NCBI GenBank assembly: GCA_965215715.1
Contig: OZ244129.1
Span: 1,674,001-1,738,000 of the forward strand
Length of the DNA: 64,000 nucleotides
Reading direction: 5' to 3'
From: HXMU1428-3 sp965215715
GTDB taxonomy: Bacteria > Pseudomonadota > Alphaproteobacteria > Rhizobiales > HXMU1428-3
Below the pieces are notes generated by a model, which had not been told where the DNA came from, searched no databases, and was given only the letters and a program-made list of their open reading frames with translations. Shown here piece by piece: positions 18,232 to 26,497 of this stretch. Both the position numbers and the translations under genes were made by a program. Positions within the stretch are counted from its first letter, which is position 1. Every line of letters begins with the position of its first letter.

Positions 18232-19455
18232 ATGAGAAATTTTATTTGCGTCGCAGTTGTTGTTTTCAGTTGGGTCTTCCCGGCGAGCACGGCCTATGCC
18301 TATTCAGCTGAACTATTTGCCGAAAGCCAAAGCACCTATTCCTTCTCAAAAAACAAACGCAATTTGATTTCTCAATTTCACCTTGTTCAGAAAACCGCTA
18401 ATCGCACGCCCGCTTCGCTTGATCAGATGATAGGACAAATGTTGATGCTGGGTTTTTCCGGAACCAAACCAAGTGATAAGAGCGTTCAGGCTACCCGGAA
18501 ATTATTGGCCAAAGGGCAAATTGGCGGGCTTATTTTTATGGGCGCAAATTTGCAAGATCGGGAACAGGTGCACACGCTTGTCAGGTATATGAAGTCAGCC
18601 GCGCCTCTTGACCACCCGGCCTTTATTGCTATCGATCAAGAAGGGGGGCAAGTTCAGCGTTTGCGCTCTGCCCATGGGTTTACAGATATGCCGCAAGCTG
18701 TTGAGCTGGCCAAAACGGGGGGTGCAAAAAAGGCGCTTCAAACTTACCAGATCATGGCAAGGGAGTTGGGCGCGGCCGGGTTTAATATGAACTTTGGCCC
18801 GGTTGTGGATTTGAATTTGAATGAGCAAAACCCAATCATTGCACAAAAGGGGCGCAGCTATGGCAAAACACCAAAACAAGTGCAAGGCTTTGCCGGGGCT
18901 TTTGTTGAGGCCCATCGACGCTATAACATTTTAACCGCCTTAAAACATTTCCCTGGTCATGGAAGTTCGTGGACAGATAGCCATGAGCAATTTGTTGATT
19001 TAAGCAAAAGCTGGCGTAGCAGTGAATTGGTCCCTTATAAATCGATGAGCCAAAAGGGGCTGGCTGATATGGTTATGGTGGGTCATCTTTATCATCCTGA
19101 GTTTAGTGATGAGGGCAAAATACCTGCTTCGCTGTCGCGCAAAGCCATCCAAACGCAGTTGCGCGGCAAACTGGGTTATCAAGGGCTGGTGATTACCGAT
19201 GATCTGGGTATGGGCGCCATTAAGAAACATTTTTCCTTTACTGAGACCATTATTCGGGCTGTTCAGGCTGGCAATGATATTTTGCTGTTGGTCGATGACA
19301 AGCTGGCCAATGCGCAAAAAATTGGCGAGATTCATATGATTATCCGCCAAGCCGTGAAGGATAAAAAAATCTCACTTACACAGATTAAAGCGGCTTATAA
19401 GCGCATTTTGGCAGCTAAAAAGCAGTTGACTGTACGAGCTTCTGGGGCGCTTTAG
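18232..19455 (+). CDS. Secreted glycoside hydrolase family 3 protein (NagZ-like beta-N-acetylhexosaminidase)
   Basis: A GH3 enzyme of 407 residues. An N-terminal signal peptide (FICVAVVVFSWVFPASTAYA) sets it apart from cytoplasmic NagZ, which is about 340 residues. The core starts at DQMIGQMLMLGFSGTKPSDK and contains the substrate-binding AIDQEGGQVQRLR. The NagZ catalytic loop KHFPGHGSSWTDSHEQ has the His/Asp dyad of the flexible loop, and the nucleophile Asp sits in LVITDDLGMGAI. Expected reaction: release of N-acetylglucosamine from peptidoglycan fragments, in the periplasm here. A cytoplasmic NagZ may exist elsewhere in the genome. Neighbouring genes also include wall enzymes. Confidence 0.88.
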   Translation: MRNFICVAVVVFSWVFPASTAYAYSAELFAESQSTYSFSKNKRNLISQFHLVQKTANRTPASLDQMIGQMLMLGFSGTKPSDKSVQATRKLLAKGQIGGLIFMGANLQDREQVHTLVRYMKSAAPLDHPAFIAIDQEGGQVQRLRSAHGFTDMPQAVELAKTGGAKKALQTYQIMARELGAAGFNMNFGPVVDLNLNEQNPIIAQKGRSYGKTPKQVQGFAGAFVEAHRRYNILTALKHFPGHGSSWTDSHEQFVDLSKSWRSSELVPYKSMSQKGLADMVMVGHLYHPEFSDEGKIPASLSRKAIQTQLRGKLGYQGLVITDDLGMGAIKKHFSFTETIIRAVQAGNDILLLVDDKLANAQKIGEIHMIIRQAVKDKKISLTQIKAAYKRILAAKKQLTVRASGAL

Positions 19456-19537
19456 GCTCTTTTCTTACTGGTTGTTAACGGATTCTTGTTAGAATAAAGC
19501 TTGTTTCTGCACTTGTTTTTTGACCAGGAGAGGTTTC

Positions 19538-20290
19538 ATGCCCGTTGAGGCAACATCAATTTTTGGAGGTGGTTCGGCAACTTCAGTGTTTGCAGCGAAC
19601 GTTAGTGGTGGTGCCACTGATGGTCAAAAGGCAGCACAAGTGGTGGTTGATGCCTCTAAGAAACAGATTAACCGGATCCGTGGTTATAAGATACAATTGA
19701 CCCCGGCTGAAAACAAACGCCTTTCTGAGATTCAAGAAAAAATCAGCAAGATCAGTGAAAAGGCTGCCAATGGCACCGTGCGCGATGATGAACTTGAAGA
19801 TCGCAGCGAGCTGTTCTTGGAAGCTGACACAATCATCGGCAAGCCGTCCGCTGGGGTTGAGAATGATGATGTGCTTGATGGTCTTCGTGAGCAAATCGAT
19901 GAGGTGCTGGCACCGCGCCTGACACCGCAACAGCAAGACCGGCTCGATACGTTGAACACATTGCTGGCCTCTTTTGAAGAACGGCTGGGTGATGATCCGA
20001 CCAATGTGGTTGCCATTCGCCAGGTGCAAAACATTCAACGGCAAATTTCCAATATTGATGTGCCGCGCAAAGTCACTGAGCTGACGGTGGCTGAAAAACA
20101 AGAATATGATGAGTTGGTTGAGCAAGCCAACAATCATGCCGGGGCAAAGCTTCTGCTGAATGCGCGCGAGTCTGCCCGTGTTCAAGCGTTAGAGGAAACC
20201 ATTGGTCAAATGTCTTCCCTGCTTCCAGCTGACCCAGCTGGCCAGCCAACAGCTGCTGCTGTTGCTCGTGCTTATGCGCGGATTGGCTAA
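19538..20290 (+). CDS. Unrecognised helical repeat protein
   Basis: A 250-residue acidic protein of unknown function. The start ATG 19538 has AGGAG at 7 nt; the frame extends upstream but without a ribosome site. There is no signal peptide or membrane helix; the first 45 residues are Gly/Ala/Ser-rich (SIFGGGSATSVFAANVSGGA). Four copies of a helical motif are visible, each starting Leu-Thr/Asn: LTPAENKRLSEIQEKI, LTPQQQDRLDTLNTLL, LTVAEKQEYDELVEQA and LNARESARVQALEETI. The shared pattern is L-[TN]-x3-[EQS]-x3-[LYV]-x2-[IL], which suggests an elongated helical bundle. I do not recognise the family; it could be a structural or secreted protein. Confidence 0.75.
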   Translation: MPVEATSIFGGGSATSVFAANVSGGATDGQKAAQVVVDASKKQINRIRGYKIQLTPAENKRLSEIQEKISKISEKAANGTVRDDELEDRSELFLEADTIIGKPSAGVENDDVLDGLREQIDEVLAPRLTPQQQDRLDTLNTLLASFEERLGDDPTNVVAIRQVQNIQRQISNIDVPRKVTELTVAEKQEYDELVEQANNHAGAKLLLNARESARVQALEETIGQMSSLLPADPAGQPTAAAVARAYARIG

Positions 20291-20345
20291 TCTTCTTCAA
20301 GCCCCAAACAGTTCAGCTCACCCCTTCATTTCCATAGTGAGATTT

Positions 20346-21809
20346 TTAAGAGCTTATCTGCTCTACTAAATCATCAGCAGTAAGGCCTGTTTTGATCGCG
20401 TTGGCGGCGTGTGTATGCTTGTAAACAGCGGCTGCAGCTGCAAAAAAGGCTGGTATATCTTTTGCCAAATAAGCTGTGGTGATGCCGGCAAGCACATCGC
20501 CGGTTCCCGCTGTTGCTAAGCTTGGTGGGGCGTTGGTGTTGATAATGGCGCGCCCATCAGGGCTGGCGATGACCGTATCGGGTCCTTTTAAAATGATGGT
20601 CACTTTTGTCTCTTTTGCAGCATCAAGGGCCGCTTGAAGTTTTCCGGTGGTTTCAAAATTTCCAAACAAGCGGACAAATTCACCCTCATGTGGGGTGAGG
20701 ATTACTTTACGATGTTTGTGAGTATTGATGGCGTTTATCAGATCGTCTTTTGCCCCTTGAAAGGATGAGAGTGCGCCTGCATCCAGACACATGGAACAAG
20801 GTTGGTTTAAGAGTGCTAGAACCATTTGTTTGGTTTGTTCATTGGCGGGCATTCCTGGGCCGGCCAGCACAGATGAGATTTTTCGTGAGTTTAACAGGGG
20901 CTGCCACTCATCATTTTCTGGTGATTGGGTGATCATGATGGCTGATAAGAAATTGGTGCTTAATGGCTTTGTATTGCTTTGCACCACCGTTACCAATCCG
21001 GCCCCCGCCCGCAGGGCGGCATTGGCAGCCAGGGTTGTGGCACCTGGCATGGTTTGCTTGTTTGTTGCAACCAGAACGGCCCCTTTGTTGTATTTGTGGA
21101 TCGTTTGTTTGGTTTTTTGCAAACTGGATTGCCAGAGGTCTGGGCTGTTGAGCCAGATGCTGGGTTTGATGGCCTGAATGGCGCGGTCTGGAATGCTGAT
21201 TTGATGCACGCTGGTTGTGCCGCACAGCGCTTTGCCGGGGTGCAAATAGTGGCCTGGTTTGGCGCGAAAAAATGTGACTGTTGCTTGGGCTCTTATCGCG
21301 GTTCCCATTATTTGTCCGCTATCGCCATGCACCCCGGTTGGCACATCAATGGCCAGAACGGGCTTTTGCTTGTCATTGATGGCATTCACAAGGTCGGCTA
21401 ATTCCCCTTCCAATGGCTTGTTTAGCCCAGCGCCCAAAATGCCATCGATGAGATAATCAGCTTGGCTTAATTTATCTAAATCTGGCCCTTGATGAATTTG
21501 CCCTTCCCCTGCTCGCCAGGCTTGGGCCATGGCTTTGGCGTCACCTGAGAGCTGGTTTTCCTTGCCAATCAAATCTAGAGTGATTTTATAGCCGCGCTGT
21601 TTTAAAAGCCTGGCGGCGACAAAAGCATCGCCGCCATTATTGCCAGGTCCGGCCAAAATATGGACATGACATGGCCCCTGACTTATCGCTTCAAGTTTGC
21701 TTGCCACATGCTGGCCTGCGCGCTGCATCAAAAATTGGCCACTTACGCCCTGGTCAATGGCATATTGATCAGCGGCTTGCATTTTCTTGATTTGTAGCAA
21801 TTCTATCAA
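20346..21809 (-). CDS. nnr: Bifunctional NAD(P)H-hydrate epimerase / ADP-dependent NAD(P)HX dehydratase
   Basis: A fused repair enzyme of 487 residues. The N-terminal YjeF_N epimerase (about 1-210) interconverts R and S forms of hydrated NAD(P)H; its glycine-rich loop is ILAGPGNNGGDAFVAARLL. The C-terminal ribokinase-like domain (about 220-487) dehydrates S-NAD(P)HX using ADP. The dehydratase signature ILTPHEGEFVRLFG and the anion-hole motif ATAGTGDVLAGITTAYL are present. A fused form is the norm in proteobacteria. It diverges from glnB-glnA, an arrangement common in alphaproteobacteria. Confidence 0.95.
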   Translation of the reverse strand: MIELLQIKKMQAADQYAIDQGVSGQFLMQRAGQHVASKLEAISQGPCHVHILAGPGNNGGDAFVAARLLKQRGYKITLDLIGKENQLSGDAKAMAQAWRAGEGQIHQGPDLDKLSQADYLIDGILGAGLNKPLEGELADLVNAINDKQKPVLAIDVPTGVHGDSGQIMGTAIRAQATVTFFRAKPGHYLHPGKALCGTTSVHQISIPDRAIQAIKPSIWLNSPDLWQSSLQKTKQTIHKYNKGAVLVATNKQTMPGATTLAANAALRAGAGLVTVVQSNTKPLSTNFLSAIMITQSPENDEWQPLLNSRKISSVLAGPGMPANEQTKQMVLALLNQPCSMCLDAGALSSFQGAKDDLINAINTHKHRKVILTPHEGEFVRLFGNFETTGKLQAALDAAKETKVTIILKGPDTVIASPDGRAIINTNAPPSLATAGTGDVLAGITTAYLAKDIPAFFAAAAAVYKHTHAANAIKTGLTADDLVEQISS

Positions 21810-21863
21810 TTTCGGCCCCTGCTTGGTTGATTCTTCAGCTGATTAAAGTTTAAACAAATAGCC

Positions 21864-21900
21864 TGATTAAAAATTAATCATTTTGCCTAAAATTTAGGCA
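21864..21900. repeat. Two adjacent perfect palindromes
   Basis: TGATTAA-AAA-TTAATCA at 21864-21880 and TGCCTAAAATTTAGGCA at 21884-21900 lie three bases apart in the nnr-glnB intergenic region. Each is a perfect dyad. They could be operator sites or a weak terminator-like structure; no regulator is recognised. Confidence 0.5.
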
Positions 21901-21984
21901 TTTAGAGTTTGTTAAACAGTGTCCCACTGCGATCATTTTTTCTAATGTATTGTTTTCATTGTCTTTATTTCTCATTGCGTGAAT

Positions 21985-22000
21985 TGGCACAAGCGGTGCA
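21985..22000 (+). promoter_or_regulatory. Sigma-54 (RpoN) promoter candidate for glnB-glnA
   Basis: TGGCACAAGCGGTGCA fits the -24/-12 class: GG and GC doublets separated by exactly 10 bases, with a perfect TGGCAC -24 half and one mismatch in the -12 half (GTGC for TTGC). Transcription would start near 22012 and leave a leader of about 155 nt before glnB. Nitrogen-regulated sigma-54 promoters before glnB are well known in alphaproteobacteria. Confidence 0.6.
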
Positions 22001-22084
22001 ATTAAACGTCCAAGATATATTAAATTACTCGGTTAATACTAGCACGTTCAGTAGAATTTGGTGATTTCTTACCATTTTCACTTA

Positions 22085-22160
22085 CCTGGCAAAATCAAAG
22101 CCTGGCAAAAATCAAGGGCCGAGTAAACGTCAAGGGCCGAACATAAATCAAGGAGAGCGG
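22085..22160 (+). repeat. Short degenerate direct repeats in the glnB leader
   Basis: The leader contains two copies of CCTGGCAAAA(A)TCAA and two of TCAAGGGCCGA, with a third AATCAAGG overlapping the ribosome site of glnB. The spacing is about 16-20 bp. Function unknown; it may reflect local slippage. Confidence 0.5.
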
Positions 22161-22167
22161 TTGGGTT

Positions 22168-22506
22168 ATGAAAAAAATTGAAGCCATCATTAAACCCTTT
22201 AAATTGGACGAGGTCAAAGAAGCTTTGCAAGACGTTGGATTGCAGGGCATTACGGTTGTTGAAGCCAAAGGTTTTGGGCGCCAAAAGGGACATACAGAAC
22301 TTTATCGCGGGGCTGAATATGTGGTCGACTTTTTGCCAAAGGTGAAATTAGAAGTTGTCACCACTGAAGAAATGTTGGAAAAAGCTGTCGAAGCTATTCA
22401 GGCTGCGGCCAAAACAGGGCGTATCGGCGATGGTAAAATTTTTGTTTCTGATATTTCTGAGGTTATTCGGATCCGGACAGGAGAAACTGGCCAAGAAGCC
22501 GTTTAA
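22168..22506 (+). CDS. glnB: Nitrogen regulatory protein P-II
   Basis: P-II signal protein, 112 residues, the normal length. It senses 2-oxoglutarate and ATP/ADP and controls glutamine synthetase adenylylation and NtrB/NtrC signalling. The start MKKIEAIIKPFKLDEVKEAL and the T-loop with uridylylated Tyr51 in HTELYRGAEYVVDF are canonical, as is the ATP-site segment AAKTGRIGDGKIFVSDI. The end EVIRIRTGETGQEAV is typical of alphaproteobacterial GlnB. It lies 113 bp upstream of glnA on the same strand and downstream of a sigma-54 type promoter. GlnK is the alternative name, but linkage to glnA rather than amtB favours GlnB. Confidence 0.96.
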   Translation: MKKIEAIIKPFKLDEVKEALQDVGLQGITVVEAKGFGRQKGHTELYRGAEYVVDFLPKVKLEVVTTEEMLEKAVEAIQAAAKTGRIGDGKIFVSDISEVIRIRTGETGQEAV

Positions 22507-22524
22507 ATCTTTTTATCAAATTTG

Positions 22525-22560
22525 CTCCTTTAAGCTTTTTGCCATAAGGCTTTAAGGGAG
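22525..22560 (+). other. Stem-loop between glnB and glnA
   Basis: Arms CTCCTTTAAGC and GCTTTAAGGGAG pair with one bulge around a 12-nt loop. There is no T run after it, so it is more likely an RNA stability or partial attenuation element than a full terminator. Low certainty. Confidence 0.35.
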
Positions 22561-22619
22561 TGCCTTTAAATTAATGAAACCTACCCAATTAGAAGATTCA
22601 CGAAAAGGGGATAACAGAT

Positions 22620-24029
22620 ATGGCTGATGTAAGTAGTGTGTTGGCGAAAATTAAATCTGAAGATGTTAAGTTTGTCGACCTTCGTTTTACTGATCCACGT
22701 GGTAAAGTACAGCACGTTACGATGGATGTGACTTGTGTTGATGAAGATATGTTTGAAGAAGGTGTTGCCTTTGACGGCTCTTCTATTGCTGGCTGGAAGG
22801 ATATTTCTCAGTCTGACATGACGCTTATGCCTGATCTTGCGACAGGTCATATTGACCCTTTCTTTGCTCAATCCACAATGGCGTTTTATTGCGACATTAC
22901 TGAGCCTGATACAGGCGAATATTATGAGCGTGACCCACGCGGTATTGCGCGTAAAGCTGAAAACTACCTTAAACAAACCGGTGTTGGTGACACAGCTTAT
23001 TTTGGGCCAGAGCCTGAATTCTTTGTGTTTGATGATGTGCGTTTTTCATCAGACCCTTACAATTGTGGTTTTAAGGTGGATTCATCTGAATTGCCAAGCA
23101 ACTGTGACACAGAATACGAAATGGGCAACCTTGGCCACCGCCCACGGATGAAGGGTGGTTACTTCCCTGTGCCGCCTGTTGATAGCGCCCAAGATATTCG
23201 CTCTGAAATGCTGAGCGTTTTAAAAGACATGGGTGTTTCTGTTGAAAAGCACCACCACGAAGTGGCAGCGGCTCAACATGAATTGGGTATGAAGTTTGAC
23301 ACATTGCTGCGCGTTGCTGACCATGTGCAGACGTATAAATATGCCGTACACAATGTAGCTCACGCTTATGGCAAATCAGCTACATTTATGCCAAAGCCTG
23401 TGTTTGGTGATAATGGTACTGGCATGCACGTTCACCAATCAATCTGGAAAGATGGCCAACCACAATTTGCTGGTTCTCAATATGCTGACTTGTCTGAGAC
23501 ATGCTTGCACTATATTGGCGGTATTTTGAAACACGCTAAAGTGATCAATGCTTTTTCTAACCCGATTACCAATTCATACAAGCGGTTGGTGCCTGGTTAT
23601 GAAGCACCTGTGTTGCTTGCTTATTCTTCTCGCAACCGTTCAGCGTCTTGCCGGATCCCGCATGTGTCTAACCCGAAAGGCAAACGGATTGAGATCCGCT
23701 TCCCAGACCCTGCAGCGAACCCTTATTTGGCGTTTGCAGCTATGTTGATGGCTGGCCTTGATGGTATTGAGAACAAGATCAATCCTGGTGATCCGATGGA
23801 CAAAAACCTTTATGACCTTCCACCTGAAGAGCTTAAAGGCATTCCAACTGTTTGCGGTAGCTTGCGCGAAGCTTTGGAATCTCTTGATAATGACCGTGAC
23901 TTCTTGAAGAAGGGCGGCGTGTTCACTGAAGATCAAATCGATGGATTTATTGAACTGAAAATGGAAGAGGTTGAGCGCTTTGAGCTGATGCCTCACCCTG
24001 TTGAGTATGATATGTACTACTCAATCTAA
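22620..24029 (+). CDS. glnA: Type I glutamine synthetase
   Basis: Dodecameric glutamine synthetase of the GSI-beta type, 469 residues. It makes glutamine from glutamate, ammonia and ATP, the main route of ammonium assimilation. Recognisable parts are the N-terminal FVDLRFTDPRGKVQHVTMDV, the loop FDGSSIAGWKDISQSDM, the metal-site FGPEPEFFVFDDV, the ATP-site KPVFGDNGTGMHVHQSIWKD, the ammonia-site NPITNSYKRLVPGYEAPV, and the adenylylation Tyr in KNLYDLPPEE, which marks control by GlnE. The ribosome site AAAGGGG precedes the ATG. A strong terminator follows at 24056-24095. Co-transcription with glnB is expected. Confidence 0.97.
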   Translation: MADVSSVLAKIKSEDVKFVDLRFTDPRGKVQHVTMDVTCVDEDMFEEGVAFDGSSIAGWKDISQSDMTLMPDLATGHIDPFFAQSTMAFYCDITEPDTGEYYERDPRGIARKAENYLKQTGVGDTAYFGPEPEFFVFDDVRFSSDPYNCGFKVDSSELPSNCDTEYEMGNLGHRPRMKGGYFPVPPVDSAQDIRSEMLSVLKDMGVSVEKHHHEVAAAQHELGMKFDTLLRVADHVQTYKYAVHNVAHAYGKSATFMPKPVFGDNGTGMHVHQSIWKDGQPQFAGSQYADLSETCLHYIGGILKHAKVINAFSNPITNSYKRLVPGYEAPVLLAYSSRNRSASCRIPHVSNPKGKRIEIRFPDPAANPYLAFAAMLMAGLDGIENKINPGDPMDKNLYDLPPEELKGIPTVCGSLREALESLDNDRDFLKKGGVFTEDQIDGFIELKMEEVERFELMPHPVEYDMYYSI

Positions 24030-24055
24030 TACCCCCACAAGGGTTTTACCTTGAT

Positions 24056-24095
24056 AAAAGGGCGCTTGGCTGTGTTGGCCAAGCGCCCTTTTTTA
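24056..24095 (+). terminator. Rho-independent terminator of glnBA
   Basis: Perfect GC-rich arms AGGGCGCTTGGC and GCCAAGCGCCCT around a short loop, followed by T6, 27 bp after the glnA stop. Confidence 0.92.
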
Positions 24096-24142
24096 TTGTT
24101 TTATCGTATTTCCCCTTAACTCCCATGATGAGAGCTATCTTT

Positions 24143-26248
24143 TTAGAACCCATCCCTGCGGCGGCGATGAACTTCAGATAGAAGTCGGTCTTTTAAGGAT
24201 TTATCGATTAGATCAAAAACACCGCATTCAGGTGTTTGCATTTGTTTTAAGAAGCTTTCGATGTCACCTGAAAAGTTCGGCTTTGCAACTCGGGTGATTA
24301 CGCCGGCTGTCGTTTCCATATTGACCCTGACATTGCTGCACGCGATGTTAATGACAAAGTTGGTGTAGGCCTTTTGAAACTCTTGGCCGGCATTTTGTTC
24401 AAATTGGGCTTTAAATTGTGTCCAGAGTTTATAATCTTGGGTTTTGGGCCAATCATCAATGGTTTGCTGTGACAGGGCGGTTTTGATTTGCTCTAGCGTC
24501 TCTGGCTTTAATTTCCACTTTAAAGCTTTTTCTAAATCTTGGCGCTGTGCCTCTTGGGGTGGCAAAATTTCTATATTGGCAAAATAGACCCTTGTTTCAT
24601 CATCAATGCTTGGCGGGATCGGCCCCCAAATTTCTGAAGAGGAAAAGTCTGCCCCGCCAATTTCTGCATCGGTAAAGTTTGTGCCCCATAAATCGGCCAA
24701 GGTTAAATCAGCTACATTGAGCTGGGCGGTTTCAAAATTGACCATTTGCAAATGGGCCAGAGAAAAGATTGTGCCTTGTAAATTGGCATTGCCAAAATTA
24801 CTGGCCAGGGCCACGGCACCAGAAAAATCAGCGCCCTGCATTTGCGCACCGAAAAAATTGCCTTCTGTGATAAAGGCATTCACAAACGATGTTTGTGCCC
24901 CTTTGGCAGATTCAAAAGAAACGTTAGATAAAATTGCCCAATCAAACCTGGCTTTGTTGATGGTGGCATTGTTAAAACTGGCCCCATGAGAGTAAGTGGA
25001 GCGAAAATCAGCAGACGTTAAATCAGCCGAGGTAAAATTGGCTCGGGCCAACATCGCGCAACCGCGGTTTTGATAATCTTCAAATTTTGCGTCTGTGATG
25101 GTTTCTTCTTGCAGCTCGCGGCACCCAAATTTAGCTTGGCGCAAGATGGTGCCTTGTAAGATGGCGTCTTCTAGCAAGGTGTTGGTGAAATCTGCCTTGC
25201 GCAAATCTGAGCGGCTTAGATTGGCAAACCGCAAATTGCGCCCACGCAAAGATATGGTGACATCATCAGACACGCTTTGTTGATCTGTGACCAAATCTTC
25301 ATCGACCACAATCAAATTACGGTGGAACAGCCCCTTAAACTCATCCACTGTATAGCCGGTATCGGCAAAAAAGTAGGCTGTGGGCATAAACACGCTTGAT
25401 TGGCTTAACTTGCCGCTCTCATCCACTTTTGCCTGTCCAACCTGAATGGATAAGGGATTAATCTTAGACAGTTGACGATCAATCCACTCACCTGGAAAGG
25501 TCACGACACAAATGGAGAAAAACAAAGCGGCAGTGATCAAGCCCAGCAGGACAAAAAAGTTGGTTGAATGCTGGCGCCCAGTGCGCCACAAGGCTTGCCA
25601 GAAATTCGCATTGGGTTTGCTTAAAAAGATCCCCACGCCAATGAGAATGATGATTTCTACGATCAAATAGATCCGATGGGCCCAGGTGATGCCTTCTGCA
25701 TGATATGGCAAGAAGGTGATTTGGAAATAGAGGATCAAAAAGACAGGTAATAACACCAGTGACAGCCAGACCATGCCGTGCAGGAAGGTGGCAAACACCG
25801 CGCTTCGGTTGGCACCGGCAAGGGCTTGGGTGTAGAAATAGCTGTGCAATTCAAGGCGAAGGGGATGTGCCCGGCGTCCGCGCCAGGATTCGTCTTCGGT
25901 TAAAATTGTGTCCAGCTCAATGATTTTGCGTGAAAGTAGGACATGTTGCACCAACAACCCGAAATGGACGAAAAGCAGCACCAGTGGGCCAAATAAGAAA
26001 AAACTGTCCAAACGCAGGGCGATGCCTAAAAAGGGCAGGATAACGGGGGCGTTGAGCAATAAATCTTTATGAGAAACGCTGGCCGCGGCGATAAAGAGGT
26101 AAGCCATCAGGGCCAAAAAGAACAACCAACCGTTGCGCGCTGCGATACTGGCATCATTTACCGAATGCAAAAGGGACCTGGCAGTTCCTCGCAGCGTTTC
26201 ATCTGACAATGCCGCCTTGCCACTTAAATCATTCGCTTGTGTATTCAT
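24143..26248 (-). CDS. Large membrane protein with pentapeptide repeats
   Basis: A 701-residue protein with two parts. The N-terminal 250 residues have about five or six membrane helices, for example WLFFLALMAYLFIAAASV, VWLSLVLLPVFLILYFQI, IYLIVEIIILIGVGIFL and FFVLLGLITAALFFSICVV. From about 330 to 540 it has right-handed quadrilateral beta-helix repeats of the A(D/N)Lxx type, such as LRKADFTNTLLEDAILQGTI and NFTSADLTSADFRSTYSHGA. The C-terminal 150 residues are helical and charged, with a late Cys pair. Pentapeptide helices are rod-like interaction modules. The membrane-plus-repeat form is seen in alphaproteobacteria but has no defined function that I know of. Transcribed alone. Confidence 0.88.
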   Translation of the reverse strand: MNTQANDLSGKAALSDETLRGTARSLLHSVNDASIAARNGWLFFLALMAYLFIAAASVSHKDLLLNAPVILPFLGIALRLDSFFLFGPLVLLFVHFGLLVQHVLLSRKIIELDTILTEDESWRGRRAHPLRLELHSYFYTQALAGANRSAVFATFLHGMVWLSLVLLPVFLILYFQITFLPYHAEGITWAHRIYLIVEIIILIGVGIFLSKPNANFWQALWRTGRQHSTNFFVLLGLITAALFFSICVVTFPGEWIDRQLSKINPLSIQVGQAKVDESGKLSQSSVFMPTAYFFADTGYTVDEFKGLFHRNLIVVDEDLVTDQQSVSDDVTISLRGRNLRFANLSRSDLRKADFTNTLLEDAILQGTILRQAKFGCRELQEETITDAKFEDYQNRGCAMLARANFTSADLTSADFRSTYSHGASFNNATINKARFDWAILSNVSFESAKGAQTSFVNAFITEGNFFGAQMQGADFSGAVALASNFGNANLQGTIFSLAHLQMVNFETAQLNVADLTLADLWGTNFTDAEIGGADFSSSEIWGPIPPSIDDETRVYFANIEILPPQEAQRQDLEKALKWKLKPETLEQIKTALSQQTIDDWPKTQDYKLWTQFKAQFEQNAGQEFQKAYTNFVINIACSNVRVNMETTAGVITRVAKPNFSGDIESFLKQMQTPECGVFDLIDKSLKDRLLSEVHRRRRDGF

Positions 26249-26497
26249 TTACCCTATACTCCACACCACAAAACTGGCCTTACTGTATCTGAAGCGAGAG
26301 AAAAAGAGAATATGTCTGAGACATTTCTGTTTTTAACTGTGTATTTTAGGGAACGGTCTTTAAGTTCAACATAATCAGACGCTATTTTGTAATTTTGAAG
26401 AAAAATTATTCATTTTGCTCCCTGCCCCCTTTAAAGCTGGGGCGTTTTTACGTAAATAAGCTTCTTAACTTATCATTTTGAAAAGGATTTTGCCGTT

